Below, piece after piece: positions 54,056 to 63,911 of a stretch of DNA of 64,000 nt. How positions within the stretch are numbered: the first letter of the stretch is position 1; every line of letters begins with the position of its first letter. The stretch comes from Impatiens glandulifera (lineage: Eukaryota > Streptophyta > Magnoliopsida > Ericales > Balsaminaceae): NCBI RefSeq assembly GCF_907164915.1, contig NC_061870.1:23411348-23475347 (forward strand), written 5' to 3'. The position numbers and the translations under genes are program-made. The notes below the pieces were generated by a model, which was not told where the DNA came from, did no database searches, and saw only the letters and a list, made by a program, of their open reading frames with translations.

Positions 54056-55639
54056 ATGTGTATATGTAAAATATTAAATTTTAATATATTTTAATAATAA
54101 TTATATCATTAATATATATATATTAATTAAAATTAATTAATATATTTACAGAGAAAGAAAAACAATTCATAAATGAAGAGAGAGAAATATAAAAAAAAAT
54201 ACCTTTTAATATGAGAATTATTTTGGAGAGAGCGTGAAGTACACCCTCAACATTTCAAATTAAGCGTTATTAGATATATATAGATTACACATGTGTTTAA
54301 GACATTCAAACCATATTCCATAATTTAAATAAAACATACTTAATTTAAAATACAAATAGGTTCAAATTGGATCATACACAAATTTATATTTTTTTGAAAA
54401 ATAAATACAAATATCTTTTTTCAAATGTTCTTAAATCTTTCATTAAATTACACATTTTTTAATTAATCAAAACAATTTCGATAAATCAAAAGGTGTATCT
54501 CGAAAATAATATTCAATTTTAAAAATATGTTTAAAACGTCTCTAAATATCAATTAATTTAAAAACGTGTGTTAAATTAATTAGAAAAAAGAAATGATACG
54601 ATAAAATAAGAAAACATACTTTTCTCCATTTGAAAAAACTCCAATTTATTAAAATTTTAATTTTTCAAGACTAAATGGCAAAATTTAAAGTTCGGGCTAA
54701 ATTTAATAAAAATAATCCAAGTTGAAGCGTCAGGATAAAAAAATATATAATATATATTTGTGAGCAACATCAAAAGGAAAGGAGACTAACAAACTAAGAT
54801 TTTTTTTTTTTTTTTTTTTGGCTGATTTCACATGATTTCTATTTTGTTTTTTTTCAAGATTTTAATTAGTTTCTTAAAAATTATTTCTCTCAATTCGCTA
54901 CTATTCTAATTAGGGATGAGAATTATTAGCTGTATATTCAATATTTGTGAATGTCTAATATTTGAATTAGAGTATTTTGATTTAAGTTTGAGGTCGGGAG
55001 GGAAAAAAAAGTACTCAATTGGGTTTGGAGTCAGGAATGACGATAAATAGTGTTCGAAATCCAAACCTGAAACTCGATGCACAACTATATAAATATTATA
55101 TTTGTTAAGGCTTATTATAACTAACTAACCAACCAACTTACGGTTCACATTTCACGTCATAACAAACTTTACATCAAATTCATCATTTTTTACCCATAGT
55201 CCACTCCAACTTTATTTGTTTTAATATTTCTAAAATGATATTTCTCTCTAATTAGTCATTATTATTCTTCTTTCATCTTTTTTTAAATAACAAAATATTT
55301 TGTTCTTTTTTCTCATTCTTTAACTTAAATCTCTAACTTTTTTTTTTTTTTGAATTTTTGAATTTTATTTTTATTTCATATCTGGGTAACAACAAAGTTG
55401 TTATTTTTTTCAACATCTACGATATAAGTAAATAATGTTTTTATTTGTTTTATTTAACATTGCGATTTTAATAATTTTAAAGTTCAGCATACCCGATAAA
55501 GTGGGGATAATGATAATTTTAAAGTTCAACATACCCGATATCGTGTCATAAGAAAAATGCATTGATAAAATTGTGATATTGAATCCATGAAATTCATGGA
55601 AGAGGTTACATTTGTAAAGCTATAGATATGGTCTAGACT
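54056..55639. other. AT-rich intergenic DNA 3' of UGT copy 2
   Basis: No coding frames or recognised elements. Two short near-identical phrases (attttaaagttca-cataccc gata) lie at 55476-55540. Confidence 0.4.
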
Positions 55640-57108
55640 CTAGAGATCCACAAGAAAAGTGATTATTTCACCAAAATTTAGGTCTGAACTTCCACCCTCA
55701 TTCACAGCCTCATTAGCTAACTTCTTCTTGACAGCATTTTCCTTAATATCGTTTCCTCCATCCATGACTTCCTTGATGCACCTCAAAATTTCTCCTGCAG
55801 CAATCAAAAAGCCTTGACTATTGTCACCATTACCAGCTTTCGGAATGATTCCAACACCCCACATTCTCTCCACACAATACGCATTTGTAGTCTGGTCCAA
55901 AATTTGAGGAATTGCAACCATTGGCACCCCTAAGCTCATTGCCTCCAAAGTTGAGTTCCAGCCACAGTGTGTCAAAAAGCATCCGATTGAAAGATGATCC
56001 AATACCTCTAATTGGGAACACCACGGTATCACCAGCCCTTTATCCAATGTTTCTATCGCAAAATTCTTTGGCAGCATGTGTTGCTCCGTTTCCCTCACAA
56101 CCCACAAGAAGTTCTTAGTGCTTCTCCTCAAAGCCTCAGCAATTTCAGCCATTTGTTCTGAACTTATAACGGAACCACTCCCAAACGAGACATAGATAAC
56201 AGAACCAGTATCCTGACTGCTTAGCCATTTCATGTAGTCTTGATCATCACTTTGCTTGTACATGTTGAATCCATGTGCAATGTCATTTTCAATCCTTTTG
56301 TCAAGGTAAAAAGAAGGCACAGTTGGTCCAACTGTTCTTACATTCCAAAGATTTGACATCCACTTCACCACCTATAACAAAATCATGCATTTTTAAGCCG
56401 ATACTATTAAGATGTAACAGGGAAAATGATGAAAATGTGAAGGAAATAATCACTAATCACCTCTTGTTCCAATTCATAGTAGGTGTTGAATAAAACCCGA
56501 TCTGCTCTGCCAATATCCTTGATTTGTTCAACAAGGGTTCTTACGAGAGGTGAAAATCGGCTAGTAGTGGAACCCATTGATGGAACATATGGACTTCTCA
56601 TCTCAGGTAAATCAGGTAATGGAAAAGAAGAGATGGGTAATGGTTCATTTACAAGCTCATGATACAATGGATATAGACTTGCAATCATAGTACAACACAT
56701 TGTAAAAAATGCAAATGAAGCCAGTCCTTGCTGCTTGGCTATATCGATAGCCCATGATACAGATTGATCATACAGTAAACATTTAACTGGGTGTTTAGTT
56801 TGTCCTAATTTCTTGATGACTTGAATTAAATTAACAGGTGCAGTAGCATCAAACCTTTGAACAAAGCCCTTGTATCCTCCTGGTCCTGCATAACCACCTT
56901 CTTTATAATCATCGTATATTGGCTCAAATGAAAAGGACTCATGATGTACAGCGCTTCCAACTGATGCAAGTGATGCTACAGTAATTTTGATGACTTTAGA
57001 GGCAAAACGCTTAGCAATTTGAAGTACAGGGTTTATGTGACCTTGTGCATAAAATGGGAGCACAATGATGTGGGCTTTATAAGCAGTTGTCGATGCTTGG
57101 TTCTCCAT
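55640..57108 (-). CDS. UDP-glycosyltransferase (UGT74-like), copy 2, apparently intact
   Basis: Exon 1 57108-56461 and exon 2 56371-55640, with an 89-bp GT-AG intron in phase 0, giving 459 residues, normal for plant UGTs. The start is the ATG of MENQAST, because homology with copy 1 begins there; upstream in-frame codons (to 57231) have no counterpart. The catalytic dyad is His24 (GHINPV) and Asp114 (YDQS). The PSPG box spans about 333-376: WCSQLEVLDHLSIGCFLTHC, then GWNSTLEAMSLGVPM, ending DQ. The Trp usually three residues before the final Gln is Ile (Phe in copy 1). Group L UGTs (UGT74/75/84) glucosylate carboxylic acids and phenolics such as salicylate, auxins or glucosinolate precursors in the cytosol; the acceptor here is unknown. 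It is a duplicate of the gene at 35.4-36.8 kb. Confidence 0.92.
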
Positions 57109-57610
57109 TAATGTGTAATTCTGCAAGTTTAGCAGAATGAAAATGAATAAACGATGGTAACATGCAAATGAAAATATATACAAGTGCTTGTAAGGGAGGA
57201 TGGTGTTAATGATGATCGTACTTCCATTCAAGTTGTGATTTTAGCTTCGAAGGAGACGAAATCCACAAGTTTAGCAGTCAAGCTTAGCTAGGATGGAGAT
57301 TCACTTAGATATTGTAATATCTGAATTTAAAAGTAAATATAAATGAATTCATATTGCAACTTCATTAAGTTGTAGGTGACAAATGTTTTATTTTCAAGAA
57401 AGATGAGCAAGTGGCCTATTCTAATGGAGAAGTGGTGGCATAGGGGAGATAAATCTATATGAGAAAGGATGACATATTAGTCACTTTTCTGTCAATATAT
57501 TTATTGTTCTCTCATTCTTTTTTCGCTCGTATGGCCAACCTGCAATGTCACAGATCACTGTTTTTCGAGTCATCAACTACAGCAGTAATTGTTTCTCTGC
57601 AAATTGAAGT
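57109..57610. other. Upstream region of UGT copy 2
   Basis: Homology with copy 1 ends ~10 bases above the ATG. A TATATATTTTC box (minus strand, 57172-57182) lies ~65 bases upstream. The phrase caagtttagcag occurs at 57123 and 57267, and taggatggagattca (57289) resembles sequence at 48074 beside the other copia remnant. Confidence 0.4.
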
Positions 57611-57623
57611 CGTGTATAACGTT

Positions 57624-58677
57624 TCAGTTTTGTGACCTCGAGCAACAACTTCCACAAATTAAATTGTGACCTTCTTCATCAAACTGTGTAATAGAGATCA
57701 GATTGCGCATTAAACCTGGATTGTGTCTCACCTTATTAATCTTCCAAACAGAACCATTTGTCATCTTCAATTTGATGTCACCCATGCCAACAATATTCAG
57801 TGGCTTACCATCTACGAGATAAACTTTCCCACAGTTTCGAGTCACATAATTCTCTATTAATATTTTGTGAGCAGTGGTGTGGAAAGACGCTCCTGAGTCC
57901 AAAATTCATGAATCTATCAGGTTATCAACATACAGAAGCAGATTCTGTAATAACGTTGGCTTCATCATTTTTATCATCACCGTTTTTCTTCGGTGTTTTG
58001 CAGTCCCTCTTTAAATGACCATGTTTACCACAATTCCAGCACTCAAATGTCCTTCCAGACTTGGATTGACTCCTCCTGCTCCTTGACATAGATCTACTCT
58101 TACCTCGGTTGAAATTTCTATCATTATCTCTACCCATGTTTTCCACATTCAGAGCAGAACCTTTGAATGTTTCACCAGAATCAATTTTACGAACCTCTTC
58201 AGCAAGAATACGATCTCTAACTTCAACAAATTTCAGTTTAGCATTTCCAACTGAATTACTAATTGCTGCCCTCATAGGTTCTCAACTATTTGGTAGAGAT
58301 GCTAACAAAATCAGGGCACTAACTTCATCCCCAAAATCAATCTCAATAGATAGCAATTGATTCACAATTGTATTGAATTCATTCAAATGAGTAGTGACAG
58401 AAATAACATCAAGCATTCTTAAGTAAAAAAGTCTTTTCATTAAGTGTACCTTGTTGTTAGCAGATGGTTTCTCATACATATCAGAAAGAGCTTTCATCAG
58501 ACCCATGGTGGTCTTCTCCTTTGCTACATTATGAGAAACCGTCTTGGCTAGCGTCAATCGGACAACTCCTAAAACCTGTCTATCAAAGAGTTTCCATTCA
58601 GCTTCATCAATCTTCTCTGGTTTCTCACTCAAAGGAACATGAAGCTTCTTTCCATAGAGATAATCTTCAATCTGCAT
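57624..58677 (-). pseudogene. copia gag-protease fragment of the second copia family
   Basis: Three successive minus-strand frames. 58677-58282 is a gag (UBN2-type, with LMKALSDMYEKPSANNKVHL). 58275-57925 holds a CCHC knuckle (CWNCGKHGHLKRDC) after an Arg/Ser-rich stretch. 57902-57624 is a protease start (MDSGASFHTT). A stop at 58279-58281 between the first two frames and a frame change before the protease show decay. Homology ends near 57620, before integrase. Confidence 0.85.
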
Positions 58678-58775
58678 TCTCTAGAAGGCATAATCTGTCA
58701 CATCAAATCTTCAAATCTCATGTCCTATACTGTTCTCACTTGTCATTGTTTCCAATGCTCATATCTAGCCTAGCT

Positions 58776-58787
58776 GCTATGATACCA
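58776..58787 (-). other. Primer-binding site of the second copia family
   Basis: TGGTATCATAGC in element orientation, two bases after the LTR end; a tRNA-Met-type site with one change from TGGTATCAGAGC. Confidence 0.75.
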
Positions 58788-58789
58788 GT

Positions 58790-59391
58790 TGTTAGGATTT
58801 GTATCTCCCAAATCCGACCAGCTAGAAACAATCTATAAAAATGCAAGAAAGAAGAACACAAGAAGACACAGATTTATAGTGGTTCACTCAAATTGAGCTA
58901 CGTCCACTTCAGCCACCACCAGATTTCACTATGAAAAGAAAAAGGAATACAGAATTTTTACCTCACACTTTATCTCTTTAGAATTATGTCTTTACTTTGT
59001 AAACCATTAATAATAACATATTTATAAGGTAAACATTCAGGTAATAAATCTAAATAACTCTTGGTCAGGCCCAAGCCCAAAACCAAGTACAACCCCAGAA
59101 AATTCTAATTAACACTTGTAGAGTTTATTATAAGCAGGGACGAAGCCAGGATTTGAAACCTACCCGGGCTAATTTTTTATTAAAAAAATCTATCCGGGCT
59201 AGTTTTATAGTTTGCTGTCACCAATGCCTTTTAGCGACGAAAAATAACCTTTTAGCGACGGAAAATAACCAATAACGACGGTAATTTACCGTCATTATTG
59301 ATCAAATACATAAGGCTCCCCGGGCTACAGCCCGGGCCAGCTTGCACTTGGCTCCGCCCCTGATTATAAGTGTAGACTCCATAACTCAACA
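58790..59391 (-). repeat. LTR (5' LTR) of the second copia family, carrying a MITE
   Basis: Collinear with 47422-47787; the extra length is the MITE at 59135-59362. Diverged from the other LTR by scattered substitutions and small indels, so it is much older than the 30-35 kb copia element. Flanks (ccagg here, gagaa at the other LTR) do not match. Confidence 0.85.
59135..59362. mobile_element. hAT-type MITE, 228 bp, with 8-bp duplication ATTATAAG
   Basis: Ends cagggacgaagccagg and (inward) caggggcggagccaag form the well-known CAGGGGCGGAGCC-type terminal repeat. attataag flanks it at 59127-59134 and 59363-59370. Internal inverted copies of acccgggctagttt and gcccggg-tgtagcccgggg add secondary structure. 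No coding capacity. Confidence 0.9.
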
Positions 59392-59419
59392 CCAGGTTCA
59401 TCCCAAACGACGTTAACGG

Positions 59420-60235
59420 GATGTCTATATAACGTATGGAGCGAAACTCCCTTTCCCTAGGTTCCATGTCAAAAAGAATGAAGATATATTGTTACGAGCG
59501 AAGCTCACTTCTCTCTCCAAACGCCATGTAATGCGGAATGGAGAGAAGCGGTACGGAGCGAAGCATACTTCGCCCAGGCGTCCCGTTGAACGGAATGAAG
59601 AGATGCTTTTAGAGCGAAGCATACTTCGTTTCGAAGGTTTTTAATACCTTAACGTTCATGTAAAACCTCCCAACACACCCATGAAAAGATCGTTACCTGT
59701 CATGTAAAAACATTTACTCATGTATGTATGTGAAATACAAAAATTAACAAAAAAAATTATATTAAAAATAAAAAAAATTATGAAGAGACGCTTTTCAGTT
59801 AAGCATACTTCGCTTCAATTACTTATTTTTATATAAAAAAAATTTTAAAATTTTATTTACGATGAGACGCTTTGCAGTGAAGCATACTTCGCTTTAATTA
59901 GTTTATATGTCTAGAGAATCGAGCGAAGCATACTTCGCCAATGCGCCATGTAAAACGGAATGAATATATTGTTTTCAAGCGAAGCGACCTTCGCCCAGGC
60001 GCCATGTAAAACGGAATGAATAGACTATTTTCGAGCGAAGAATCCTTCGTCCGGGAGCCATGTAAAATGGGATGAATAGACACTATTCGAGCGAAGACTC
60101 TTTCGCCCAGGTGCCATCTAAAAAGGAATGAATAGACGTTTTTCAAACGAAGACTCCTTCGTCCAGGTGCCATGTAAAAAGGAATGAATAGACGTTTTTC
60201 AAGCGAAGCGTACTTCATTTCAATTAGTTATATGC
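59420..60235. repeat. Minisatellite with GCGAAGCATACTTCGC palindromic core
   Basis: About 13 units, the clearest (59930-60215) ~57 bp long: ccaggcgccatgtaaaacgg + aatgaatagac-tttttc + gagcgaag-----cttcg. The core gcgaagcatacttcgc is a near-perfect palindrome. Open frames through it are by-products of the periodicity. Confidence 0.85.
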
Positions 60236-60379
60236 CTATACATTCATATAAAACCCCTAGCACAGCCATATAAATACCTTTTAACTGTCATGTAAAAACA
60301 TTTATTCATTCATGTATGTGAAATAAATTAATTAAAAAGTAATAAAAAAAATAAAAAATTATGAAGAGACGCTTTTCAG

Positions 60380-60586
60380 TGAAGTATACTTCGCTTCAAG
60401 AGTTACTTAGTGATGCTTACTTCACTTGTATTAACAACTTTAATATATATAAACCCTAATATCATTATTATAAAAAACACTTCCGCCCAATTCATCTCTC
60501 TCTCTTCAAGCTTCTGCCTCCTTTCACGGCGATTCGCATCCGACTCCCCGTCTACCAGACCAGAAAATCTTGACGTCTCGACAATG
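60380..60586 (+). promoter_or_regulatory. Putative promoter and 5' leader ending ATG|gtacgt
   Basis: tatatataaac at 60438-60448 is TATA-like. A CT-rich leader (60490-60540) follows and leads to gacaATG immediately followed by the splice donor gtacgt (60587). The next acceptor may be tgtacag at ~60824. The arrangement suggests a start codon separated from the rest of the gene by an intron. Confidence 0.4.
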
Positions 60587-61003
60587 GTACGTACACCAAA
60601 ATAGTAAACTTTTCTTCATATTTATGAAACCACTAAACCCTAGGATTATGTACCCACAATGAGGTCAATATCTCGTTCATATTTAGGAAACTCTACTCCG
60701 AAAATGTCACGTTCAATGAAAATCCTTTGTATTTAGGAAAACGTACATAGGGTTAGGTTGTGTATATTATTTCCACAAAACCCTAGTTTTTGATATTAAC
60801 AAAGCCTTTCTTTTAATGTACAGGCAACAAACAACGCAATCGTCCAAAACACTCTAGGCAAAGACTAGATTTTTTTTTGCCCAAATCAATTATCTAGTGA
60901 AGATATAGTACTATTCTTGACCTATATCCATTTTGTTCATATTATATAAATTTTCATTGTAATGACCATGTTTGTTAGAGATAATATTATTTTTTTTACA
61001 CAG

Positions 61004-61739
61004 TTGTTATTGGTGCAATATGCGGACACTTGTGGTGCCACGCTGTCAATGAGGTGGAGAGACAATGTAACTCATGTCATAGATTCCACCGATGCTAATG
61101 GTCGATGTGGTCGAACTATCAAAGTATTGAAGGCAATATTGAACGGGAGATTGGTCATTACAATTGATTGTGAGACTCTGTTAGTCTTAACGCAATATTC
61201 ATTTTCACATATATGAAACTAAATACATATTGCTTTTGTACAGTGATAAAATCATCAATGAAATCAAAATGTTACGTTGATGAGGAACCGTACGAGGTGC
61301 AACAAGGTAATCATGGGACCGTGGGCGGTCCAAGAGCTGGCAGAATGTGGTATTTGAACAATGTAAGTTTGGTCTGATTCCTCCTCTATATCTTCATTAT
61401 TCTCCATGATAATTGAAATTGTTTTGTTTATTTTTCAGCTGCTGAAACTGTTCGACAGTTACACTTTTATTTTTGCAGAGGATTTCATCCCAGCTTACAA
61501 ATAGGATCTGATAGGATTTGTAATTGTTGGAGGAGGTACCACTAAAGAAATAGAGAATTCATTTGTTGAGCCCGAAGATGACAAAACTATACGATGAGAC
61601 GAGGCACGATGTTAATGAAGTCATTTGGATATTTGAGGCAGTGGATCCTTTGTCAACATATTTGGATGAATATGGTGTTCCTCACACAAGCTTGCTTGAA
61701 TCTATTTATGTTTGTGATTTGCAACCTTTGTTTACTTAG
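61004..61739 (+). pseudogene. BRCA1-type tandem BRCT fragment, frameshifted
   Basis: Exon a 61004-61169 (CGATLS, NVTHVIDSTDANGRCGRTIK, VLKAILNGRLVITID), exon b 61244-61362 (KSSMKSKCYVDEEPYEV, then GRMWYLNN) and exon c 61440 onward (KLFDSYTFIFAEDFIPAYK). Introns are GT-AG and in phase. This is the order of the first BRCT domain and linker in plant BRCA1/BARD1 C-termini, which bind phosphoproteins in DNA double-strand-break repair. In exon c an in-frame TAG (61503-61505) follows AYK. A frameshift near 61590 then shifts the second BRCT remnant (AVDPLSTYLDEYG, TSLLESIYVCDLQPL), which ends at 61737-61739. The RING domain and most of the gene are absent. The normal W in the first BRCT (IDW) is Leu at the a/b junction. 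A captured or dispersed fragment, not a working gene. Confidence 0.8.
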
Positions 61740-62215
61740 ACTTGTTTTATTGACAATATTGAATATTTGCATTCCTAATGAAATTTGTTTTCTATATTCG
61801 TGATTTCAGATTTCATTTTTTTGTTCTTAGTATTGTAGTTTTAAACAGTATTCATTTAATATATGAACAATGGAATGAGTTTTTAATATGAAAATTACCA
61901 AATATGAAATCTTTGAACATGAAAGAATCATATAATGTAAAATATACATTTGATTAATAGTAGACATAGCAATCTATGCAGCCAACGCACCTAAAGTATT
62001 TACAAATCTCAATTAAATGTGAAGCGCTATACATGTTTTTCAATTGTCAAATATTGTAAAGCAATCTTCGCTATTTGATCAAGCGCTTGACATTGATTAA
62101 TATTAATTTATAATTATGTTATTCATTTTATTATTATAATCCAAAAATTATCAAGTCACCTCACCCCACCTAACACATTTAATGTTGCCATGCAGTCATG
62201 CTGACTAGTTTTGTA
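61740..62215. other. Spacer between the BRCT fragment and the FAR1-like pseudogene
   Basis: AT-rich. Contains gcaatcttcgctatttgatcaagcgcttgac (62062-62092), echoing the GAAG/CTTC motifs of the nearby arrays. No coding frame. Confidence 0.4.
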
Positions 62216-62333
62216 CGATTTTCTCTCTCTCCAGTGAAGTAGTATTTCGACTTTTCTTCGCCGGATTTCTATACTTCACGATTAATATCTGCAATAATCC
62301 ATTTTTCTAAATTATAATCTGGGAGTGACAATG
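62216..62333 (+). promoter_or_regulatory. 5' leader of the FAR1-like pseudogene ending ATG|gtacgt
   Basis: CT-rich leader (ctctctctcc, 62223-62234) ending gacaATG directly followed by donor gtacgt (62334), the same junction as at 60582-60592. A following exon-like segment starts at ~62408 after attatcag. Confidence 0.4.
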
Positions 62334-62489
62334 GTACGTTTTTCATAACATTTTGTTTATTTTTTAAAAACTTGACTAGAAATGTTCTATTCTTGTTAAT
62401 TATCAGGAAGGAATCCACACGAACGAGAATGATAATCATGATTTGATATACTTTTGTGTTTGTTTTCTTTAATAATATAAGATGTTTCT

Positions 62490-63010
62490 ATTCATATTGA
62501 AGTGAAACACTCTTCACTTATAGGATTGTTGTAAATACTATTGAAGTGAAGCGCTCTTCACTTATATTGCGCTGTAAATACTAGTGAAGTGAAGCGCTCT
62601 TCACTTATAGGATTGTTGTAAATACCAGTGAAGTGAAGCGCTCTTCACTTATAGGATTTCTGTAAATAATAGTGAAGTGAAGCGCTCTTCACTTATAGGA
62701 TTATTGTAAATACTATTGAAGTGAAGCGCTCTTCACTTATAGGATTGTTGTAAATACTAGTGAAGTGAAGCGCTCTTAACTTATAGGATTGTTGTAAATA
62801 CTATTAAATTGAAGCGCTCTTCACTTATAGGATTGTTGTAAATACTAGTGAAGTGAAGCGCTCTTCACTTATAGGATTGCTGTAAATACTAGTGATGTGA
62901 AGCGCTCTTCAATTATAGGATTGATGTAAATACTATTGAAGTGAAGCGCTCTTCACTTATAAGATTGTTGTAAATACTAGTGAAGTGAAGCACTATTCAC
63001 TTATATTTCA
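62490..63010 (+). repeat. 44-bp minisatellite, about 12 units, core GTGAAGCGCTCTTCAC
   Basis: Units tgaagtgaagcgctcttcac + ttataggattgttgtaaata + ctag with few substitutions. Each unit holds the palindrome gtgaagcgctcttcac. It lies in the presumed intron between the ATG exon and the FAR1-like coding exon. Confidence 0.92.
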
Positions 63011-63080
63011 TTCATTTTACAAGCATCTTTATATTTTGTTGAGATCAATATTTATTTTCTCCATGTTCTATAATTGACCA

Positions 63081-63911
63081 GCGAATCTGCGAGTTGTCGG
63101 CGTCAATTGAATTTTGATAAAAATGGCCAACCTTTGGAGGACATTGCAGCCAACTTGATTCCACATTTAGGTCGGGAATTTGAGAGGGAAGAAGATGCCT
63201 ACAAATTTTATTTAGCATACGCTAAAATAATAGGGTTTGGTATTAGGCGCAGTTCAAAACATGCTGACAAAGATGGTTTTTTACTGGATATAGTTTTTTG
63301 TTGTAGTGCACAGGGTGAACGGGAAAAAGACAAACGGGATGTTTATGTGAAACGTACCCGTTCTCTAACGAGGTTCGGTTGTGAAGCGAAATTGAGGATA
63401 AAAAGGGCAGTAAATAGAAAGTTTGAAGTGGTAACTTTTATTAGTGAATAGTGTCATCCTCTTGCAAGTCCAAAGAAAACTCATATATATAGATGGCATA
63501 GAAATATTTTTGTAGCTGCAGGCTTACATATTGAGATGACAACTCATGTGGGAATCCCTCCAAATGCATCCCATGTTCTAATGGCCAAACAAATCGGTGG
63601 CAGGGACAATCTTGGTTTTCTTCCTGATGATTACAAAAATTACTTGCGATCGAAAAGAACCAAAGACTATAATTTTAGGGATACATGGGGTGTATTAGAG
63701 TATTTGCAGAAAAAGCAATAGGACGATCCATGTTTTCTATAATGTTTTTCAACTTGATGTGGACGATTTGATAACGAATATTTTTTGGTGTGATTCCAAC
63801 ATGCAATCTGATTATTCATATTTCAGAGACGTTGTTAGTTTCGACACGACCTACAAGAAGATAAGAAAGGTCGTCCAGTTGCGCTTTTTGTAGGTGTGAA
63901 TCATCACAAAC
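63081..63911 (+). pseudogene. FAR1/MULE transposase pseudogene, 5' part
   Basis: After a splice-like acceptor (gaccag, 63080) the frame reads the FAR1 DNA-binding domain: EREEDAYKFYLAYAKIIGFG, IRRSS and GCEAKLRIKR, to a stop in place of Trp/Cys at 63449-63451. The same frame continues past the stop (HPLASPKKTHIYRWHR). Then come GIPPNASHVLMAKQIGG, then DYKNYLRSKRT, and after 63720 in shifting frames DDLITNIFW and the transposase start [10 protein letters not shown] and VGVNHHK. Homology ends abruptly at 63911. This is a second copy type, not the same as 37.7 kb (different linker sequence). Confidence 0.8.

Noticed and set aside
47422..59391. A single full-length 12-kb retrotransposon carrying the UGT gene
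   Set aside because: No matching target-site duplication and the middle lacks all pol sequence; kept only as a hypothesis in the findings.
59252..60218. Minus-strand ORFs with repeating FYMAPGRRSLRLK-type sequence
   Set aside because: Translation of the ~57-bp minisatellite; identical periodicity appears in other frames.
62490..63010. Regular 44-bp repeats resembling a CRISPR array
   Set aside because: Units are head-to-tail with no unique spacers, in a plant nuclear context beside a transposase; this is a minisatellite.
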